From: Candidatus Avacholeplasma faecigallinarum
Lineage (GTDB): Bacteria; Bacillota_I; Bacilli_A; Acholeplasmatales; Anaeroplasmataceae
DNA: 9,733 bases
Assembly: GCA_018715825.1 (NCBI GenBank)
Contig: DVKU01000029.1
Location: 1-9,733, forward strand
Reading direction: 5' to 3'
Position numbers and translations under genes: made by a program. The notes beneath the pieces were generated by a model. It had not been told where the DNA came from and made no database searches. It saw only the letters and a list, made by a program, of their open reading frames with translations. Positions 5,260 to 9,733 of the stretch are shown piece after piece. Position 1 is the stretch's first letter; every line of letters begins with the position of its first letter.

Positions 5260-6519
5260 TTATATAAAAAATTCCTTTAATTGAGAAGAGGTTGATAAAA
5301 CCTCAAATTCTTCTTTCATATCTTCATAAATTTTTAAAACATGCTCTTCCTTTTCCTTCGCTAAAGCCATAATAGAATCAAAATTATCCACGAAATGATT
5401 AACTATTCTTTGATCTATTTTATTGTTTTTAGCATCTTTTTCTAATATTGAAATTATTTCATCCTCAGATAAGCTCTTCTTATAACTCCTTTTACAATAT
5501 AAAGCACTGGCTATATCACTTACCGCAATAATTTTATCACCTATTGATAAATCTATTGCCATTAATCCTCTAGGATAGCCACTTCCATCTAGCTTTTCAT
5601 GATGATTGGCAGCTATTTCTACTATTTTATAAGAAAAGCTTCCTTCTAAAATTTCCTTTGTATAGACAACATGATTTTGCATTTCCTTTAAAGCCTCTCC
5701 CTCTAATCTTGAAGGACAGCATAAAATAGAAACAGGAATTCTAATTTTACCAATGTCATGAACTAGGGCAGCCAAATAAATACACTGAATTTGACTTTCA
5801 CTTAGTCTAGATAACTTAGCTAATTCTTTAGCTATAATGGCTGTGGTAACTGTGTGAGCTAGTGTTTCATGGTTATGAAATTCAAAAGCATAATTAGTCA
5901 TATCTATATAGCTTAAAAGCTCATCATCAGTATAATTAGCGTGTTGAATAAAAGCACATGTCTCATGAACAAATAATGAATTTCTTTGATTTAGCTTTTC
6001 TAATATATCCTCTTCTTGACGTAAAAGCTTAATCATCTTTTTTATTTGATCAGGATTAAATCTACCACTTTCATCATTTTTTAGCATATTTTCAATTTCA
6101 TCTAATGTATATTCTTCATAAACATATTTTACCACTTTATCAATTAAAGTAATTAATAAACCACAATAATAATCATCACTATTAATGTCAGCACGATATT
6201 TGGCATTATAAAATAATAACGGCTTAGCTGCATCACCTAATGGTGAGCAATGCTTTAAAAAGGTATAACTAGAGGCAGAAGTCAAAATAGCATCATCCTT
6301 AGGTATAATTCCATCCTGATAATAACAACCAATATCCTTTAGCATACACAATAAGACAAGCTTCGCTGTTGCCTCTTGATTAAAATTATATTTAGTGGCA
6401 AACCTTTTCATTATAAAGCCTGATCTAATACCACTATCTAAATATTCGGGATTAATCTCATTTAAAACCTTTCGTAAATATTTTAAAATAGTACTCCCAT
6501 TATAATAGTATGATTCCAT
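5260..6519 (-). CDS. HD-GYP domain protein, probable cyclic-di-GMP phosphodiesterase, with degenerate N-terminal HD domain
   Basis: A cytosolic protein of about 419 residues. Numbered from GTG 6528, the C-terminal part (about 215-385) is a full HD-GYP domain: His225 in the first helix, HDIGKIRIP (257-265) giving the HD pair and the GK..P signature, His286, NHHEKLDGSGYPRG (309-321) with tandem His, Glu and GYP, and SDIASAL (337-343) with the last metal Asp. The metal ligands expected for hydrolysis of cyclic-di-GMP to pGpG or GMP all seem present. The N-terminal half (about 30-135) looks like a second HD domain that lost its metal residues: LKDIG (63-67) stands where AALLHDIG is usual. It probably serves as a sensor or dimerisation unit. 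No membrane segment or receiver domain is seen. The gene follows the helicase gene by about 13 bases and precedes the cyclic-di-GMP riboswitch. ATG 6519 is preferred over GTG 6528. Confidence 0.9.
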   Translation of the reverse strand: MESYYYNGSTILKYLRKVLNEINPEYLDSGIRSGFIMKRFATKYNFNQEATAKLVLLCMLKDIGCYYQDGIIPKDDAILTSASSYTFLKHCSPLGDAAKPLLFYNAKYRADINSDDYYCGLLITLIDKVVKYVYEEYTLDEIENMLKNDESGRFNPDQIKKMIKLLRQEEDILEKLNQRNSLFVHETCAFIQHANYTDDELLSYIDMTNYAFEFHNHETLAHTVTTAIIAKELAKLSRLSESQIQCIYLAALVHDIGKIRIPVSILCCPSRLEGEALKEMQNHVVYTKEILEGSFSYKIVEIAANHHEKLDGSGYPRGLMAIDLSIGDKIIAVSDIASALYCKRSYKKSLSEDEIISILEKDAKNNKIDQRIVNHFVDNFDSIMALAKEKEEHVLKIYEDMKEEFEVLSTSSQLKEFFI

Positions 6520-6524
6520 AATTC

Positions 6525-6529
6525 TCACC
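6525..6529 (-). promoter_or_regulatory. Ribosome binding site that decides the HD-GYP start
   Basis: The minus strand reads GGTGA, then five bases, then ATG 6519, which fits the 3' half of AAGGAGGTGA at normal spacing. The GTG at 6528 overlaps this site. The site lies just after the helicase stop codon (6533-6535), suggesting the two genes are translated from one mRNA. Confidence 0.6.
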
Positions 6530-6532
6530 CAC

Positions 6533-9500
6533 TTATATAAATAATGAATTACCGCGTTCAGTTACTTTTCCATCTAACTTTAAAAAGACTAACACATCAT
6601 TTAAAATTGCTCTTGTTTTATCTGTAACTCTATTAAATCCTAAAACCTTAATTAAATTTTTATAAGCATTATCTATTGATATTCCATTATTCAACTTTAT
6701 AATAGATAAAAGGCCATCCTTTAGCTCATCTAGGCTAATATAATCAATACTTCTTGAACTATCAATTCTTAAAACATTAGAATAATTATAATCTACCATA
6801 TAAAAATGACCATTCTTAATGATATCTTCACTTAGGCTATGATTAATTAAATTTTTTAAAACCTTAGAAGGCTTTTTATCTAGTATTTGTAAAACTCTTT
6901 CATAAAGATAATCCTCATGGATTGGCTGTTCACAAGCTATTAACTTATTAAGTAGTACTGTCATACCCTCATCATTATATATTTGTTGAGCAGTTCCATT
7001 ATCTAAATATGTATATTTTTTAAATATTGAATCACTAACAGTCTCATTTGACTCCTCTAAGTAGCTTGTATCAATAGAAGTAATATTCTTTTCTTCATTA
7101 GTCTTTTTTAAAGCATCTAGCAATCTATTTTTTTCCTCAAAATTATAATTAAACCAAGCACTACTATAAATATTATAATAGTTCCAGCCAAGTCTATTTA
7201 ATAAAAGCTTTTCTAAACGATAACGATCTGTAGTATTAGTTTTTAAGCTTCTAGTCTTATCTAGCATAATAGCCAAAATAAAATTATTATCCTTCATAAC
7301 TGCAATATCGATTTTAAATGTAGAATAACCATAATTACAATAACATTTATAACCATTTTGCTCTAAAAAATTCACTACATCTAATCCTAAACCATCATAT
7401 TGATTATTAGAATTAACTAACGAAATATTTTTAGTTTCAGCATAATCAAGATAATCATGAAGCATTTTAACACCTAATGAATTAGTTGAGCCAAGCTTAA
7501 TGTCACTAGCCTTAATAGATGAAACGACAGTAATATTATATTTAGCTCTAGTTATAGCAACGTTTAATCTTCGTTCACCACCTAGGTTGTTTAATGGTCC
7601 AAAGCGTTGATAAAATTTATTCTTCTCATTATAGCCATAACAAATGCTAAAGATTATACGATCACGCTCATCACCCTGAACACTTTCCAGATTCTTAACA
7701 AAGAATGGCTCATCACATTCATCTTGAAAATACTTCTTATATTGAGGCTTTGTTTCTAACCTTTTTAAAATTAAATCTTCAATCAAACGAGCTTGAACAT
7801 CACTAAATGCCACTACTCCCAATGATTTAGTACTACTATCAAAATGCTTGAAAACCATATCACAAATTGTTTGTGCCTCAATTAGATTAGTTCTAGTATC
7901 CAAATCATATCTAGCATCCTTTAAATATTTAAAGTCAATACCAAATCCTTCTTCATCTTTTTTAGCTTGTGGTATAGTAATTAGATTATTATCATAAAAA
8001 TTTAAGTTTGAAAAAGTTATTAAACGCTCATTTCTACTACGGTAATGCCATCTTAATCTACTAGTAGTAAATGATAAGGTGGCAACATCTAAAATAGATT
8101 CTAACTCCAACTCCTCATCATCCTGACTGCTACTAAAGAAATTTGATGGTGGCATTTGTTTATTATCACCAATAACAATACATTGCTTAGCACGATAAAT
8201 AGCCCCTAAAGCATCAGCTGCAAATACCTGAGATGCCTCATCAAATATAACATAATCAAAAATATTAGCTTTAGAATTTAAGTATGTTGATACTGATAAA
8301 GGCGACATTAAAAATACTGGTTTAATATCCAAAGCTAAATCAAAGATTTCATCTAATAGTTGTCTAATTGGCTTTTGCCTTTTCAGTTTATTGGCCTCGG
8401 TAACCAATATTTTAAATTTAGAGCCCTCCATTAAAACATCATCAGGCCTTTTTTTACTTACAACAGAAATTATATAATCTCTATTAATTAAAAATAGTTT
8501 TTCATCTAATTCATTAAACTCATCTATTATACTATCTAACTTTAGTCTTGTTAAAGAATGTAAAATGACAGAATTATCTATTAAATGATAAATGTATTGC
8601 TTATAGAATAAATATTCGTAGTTAAGTGCAAGCTTTTCAATTGGAAGTGATTTCTTTAAATAAAAATTTAAATAATCAATTGCCCCTATATCCTCTAATC
8701 CCTTAATAGTATTTAACAATAATCTATAGGAATCAATTTCCTCTAGCTTTATAAATATTTGCTCTAGTTTTGATAAAGCTTTAGCAATAGAGCTATTAAA
8801 TAAATCAAAAATATTAGCATCAAATATCTTTGATATCTTAATGATAACCTCATAATCAGATGAAAAGCTATTAAATGAAATTAATAAATCTGTTAAAAAA
8901 GGCTTAAGTTTCTTATATTCTTCTTGATTAATATTAATATCCTGATCAATTTTAATTGATAGTAAATCATTATAAATAGATTCATATTTACTTTTATCAT
9001 CAAGACCATGATTTTTTATTAATTTTAATATTTTCTTAGCTTTGATTAAATTCTTTTTATAATCAATTAAAATTGGTAATTCTTTTAATATTTCATCATA
9101 TGAAGCCTTTGAATTTCTAAATAATAGAATTCTTTTATGTAATCTCTTTAATTCAGAATTAAAAAATTTTCCCTTTTGTAAAAGTCTAGTATAATCTAAG
9201 TACAATTGTTCTAAATCTTCTTTTAAAATTATATCCTTATAAATTTTTAATATATTTGTTTTTAACAAAGGAATTATTTCAAAATAATCTTTAAAATAAC
9301 CTAAAAGCTCTTTTCTTTCATCCTTAAGAAAATAAAAAGAATAAAACTCCTTTAAATCATTCATAGCTTTAACAAGATCAATACTCTGATAAATATCATT
9401 TACAGTATTAATTTTAATAGACAAATATTTATTCAATTTATTTTTTACGCTCGAATATGTTTTTAAAATCTTAATACTATTTTCTAAATCATCCTTTAAC

Positions 9501-9733
9501 TCATAGCGAATATAATCACCACTAATTAGGTTAATACCATAAAAAACACTATTACGATAGTCATAACCAATATTACTTTGATACATCTTATATTCATTTA
9601 AAAGATTAATAATCTTCTCAAGCTTTGGTTTATCTATATTATTAATATCTACAATTTTATAATCAATATCATCATGAGCTAATGATAATGCCTTTGAAAT
9701 TAAATCATAAAGACTTATTTGAAATTTAGCATC
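6533..9733 (-). CDS. Superfamily 1 helicase with endonuclease-like and DUF3320-like C-terminal domains (5' end outside window)
   Basis: A large nucleic-acid helicase of the DUF4011/AAA_11-AAA_12 type, at least 1066 residues. The frame stays open for 49 codons upstream of ATG 9586 to the edge, so that ATG is internal. Numbered from it: a long Lys/Leu/Ile-rich helical region (about 30-420); Walker B FDYVIFDEASQ (443-453); GDNKQMPP (473-480); LRWHYRSRNE (511-520); VVAFSDVQARLIE (591-603); NLESVQGDERDRI (632-644); and GGERRLNVAITRAK (669-682) with the arginine finger. Walker A is absent and must lie upstream. Residues 731-815 resemble the Vsr-like/MTES_1575 nuclease domain (DVVNFLEQNGY, FKIDIAV, RLGWNYYNIYSSAWF), but the usual IExDG is IMLDK. 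Residues about 945-1015 resemble DUF3320 (EL...ILNDVLVFLKLDGKV). Related fusions are reported among phage-defence loci; the role here is unproven. HD-GYP follows closely. Confidence 0.9.
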   Translation of the reverse strand, partial: DAKFQISLYDLISKALSLAHDDIDYKIVDINNIDKPKLEKIINLLNEYKMYQSNIGYDYRNSVFYGINLISGDYIRYELKDDLENSIKILKTYSSVKNKLNKYLSIKINTVNDIYQSIDLVKAMNDLKEFYSFYFLKDERKELLGYFKDYFEIIPLLKTNILKIYKDIILKEDLEQLYLDYTRLLQKGKFFNSELKRLHKRILLFRNSKASYDEILKELPILIDYKKNLIKAKKILKLIKNHGLDDKSKYESIYNDLLSIKIDQDININQEEYKKLKPFLTDLLISFNSFSSDYEVIIKISKIFDANIFDLFNSSIAKALSKLEQIFIKLEEIDSYRLLLNTIKGLEDIGAIDYLNFYLKKSLPIEKLALNYEYLFYKQYIYHLIDNSVILHSLTRLKLDSIIDEFNELDEKLFLINRDYIISVVSKKRPDDVLMEGSKFKILVTEANKLKRQKPIRQLLDEIFDLALDIKPVFLMSPLSVSTYLNSKANIFDYVIFDEASQVFAADALGAIYRAKQCIVIGDNKQMPPSNFFSSSQDDEELELESILDVATLSFTTSRLRWHYRSRNERLITFSNLNFYDNNLITIPQAKKDEEGFGIDFKYLKDARYDLDTRTNLIEAQTICDMVFKHFDSSTKSLGVVAFSDVQARLIEDLILKRLETKPQYKKYFQDECDEPFFVKNLESVQGDERDRIIFSICYGYNEKNKFYQRFGPLNNLGGERRLNVAITRAKYNITVVSSIKASDIKLGSTNSLGVKMLHDYLDYAETKNISLVNSNNQYDGLGLDVVNFLEQNGYKCYCNYGYSTFKIDIAVMKDNNFILAIMLDKTRSLKTNTTDRYRLEKLLLNRLGWNYYNIYSSAWFNYNFEEKNRLLDALKKTNEEKNITSIDTSYLEESNETVSDSIFKKYTYLDNGTAQQIYNDEGMTVLLNKLIACEQPIHEDYLYERVLQILDKKPSKVLKNLINHSLSEDIIKNGHFYMVDYNYSNVLRIDSSRSIDYISLDELKDGLLSIIKLNNGISIDNAYKNLIKVLGFNRVTDKTRAILNDVLVFLKLDGKVTERGNSLFI

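Noticed and set aside
5217..5260. Terminator between the HD-GYP gene and the riboswitch
   Set aside because: Only A/T palindromes are present; no GC-containing stem with a T run on the minus strand.
9586..9586. ATG 9586 as the true start of the helicase gene
   Set aside because: No ribosome binding site precedes it, the frame is open to the window edge, and Walker A is missing from the shorter product.

Overview
The window is AT-rich (roughly 30% GC by eye). It uses the standard bacterial code: all seven stop codons seen on the minus strand are TAA, and Trp is TGG. AGGAGG-type ribosome binding sites, sigma-A-like promoters, HrcA/CIRCE-like operators, a cyclic-di-GMP-I riboswitch and SipW-cognate-type export signals together suggest a low-GC Firmicute, plausibly an Erysipelotrichia- or Mollicutes-related gut bacterium. 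The exact taxon cannot be fixed from the sequence. Every substantial gene lies on the minus strand; the only plus-strand coding piece is a probable transposase tail at the left edge.

Read right to left, in the direction of transcription, there are four blocks. (1) A large superfamily 1 helicase with a degenerate endonuclease-like domain and a DUF3320-like C-terminus (6533 to the right edge). Its frame is open to the edge, so the N-terminus and Walker A lie outside the window. It is followed after about 13 bases by an HD-GYP cyclic-di-GMP phosphodiesterase-type protein (5260-6519). (2) A promoter and a cyclic-di-GMP-I (GEMM) riboswitch (about 5109-5217), then two secreted proteins with similar SipW-cognate-like N-termini: a 231-residue protein and a 579-residue GLUG-like protein. 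This operon ends at a terminator at 2634-2662. (3) A heat-shock operon of two Hsp20 chaperones, driven by a near-consensus promoter bracketed by two CIRCE-like operators, with a terminator at 1634-1661. (4) A fold-type I aminotransferase gene with its own weak promoter and a terminator at 296-326.

The most interesting part is block 2. The riboswitch aptamer is recognisable by sequence and folds. Its P1 and P3 strands are complementary to downstream sequence that would form a terminator-like, Shine-Dalgarno-masking hairpin. This predicts that cyclic-di-GMP switches the exported proteins ON. The HD-GYP gene ends only about 43 bases upstream and would lower the same ligand. The second point of interest is the paired, symmetric CIRCE-like operator around the hsp20 promoter.
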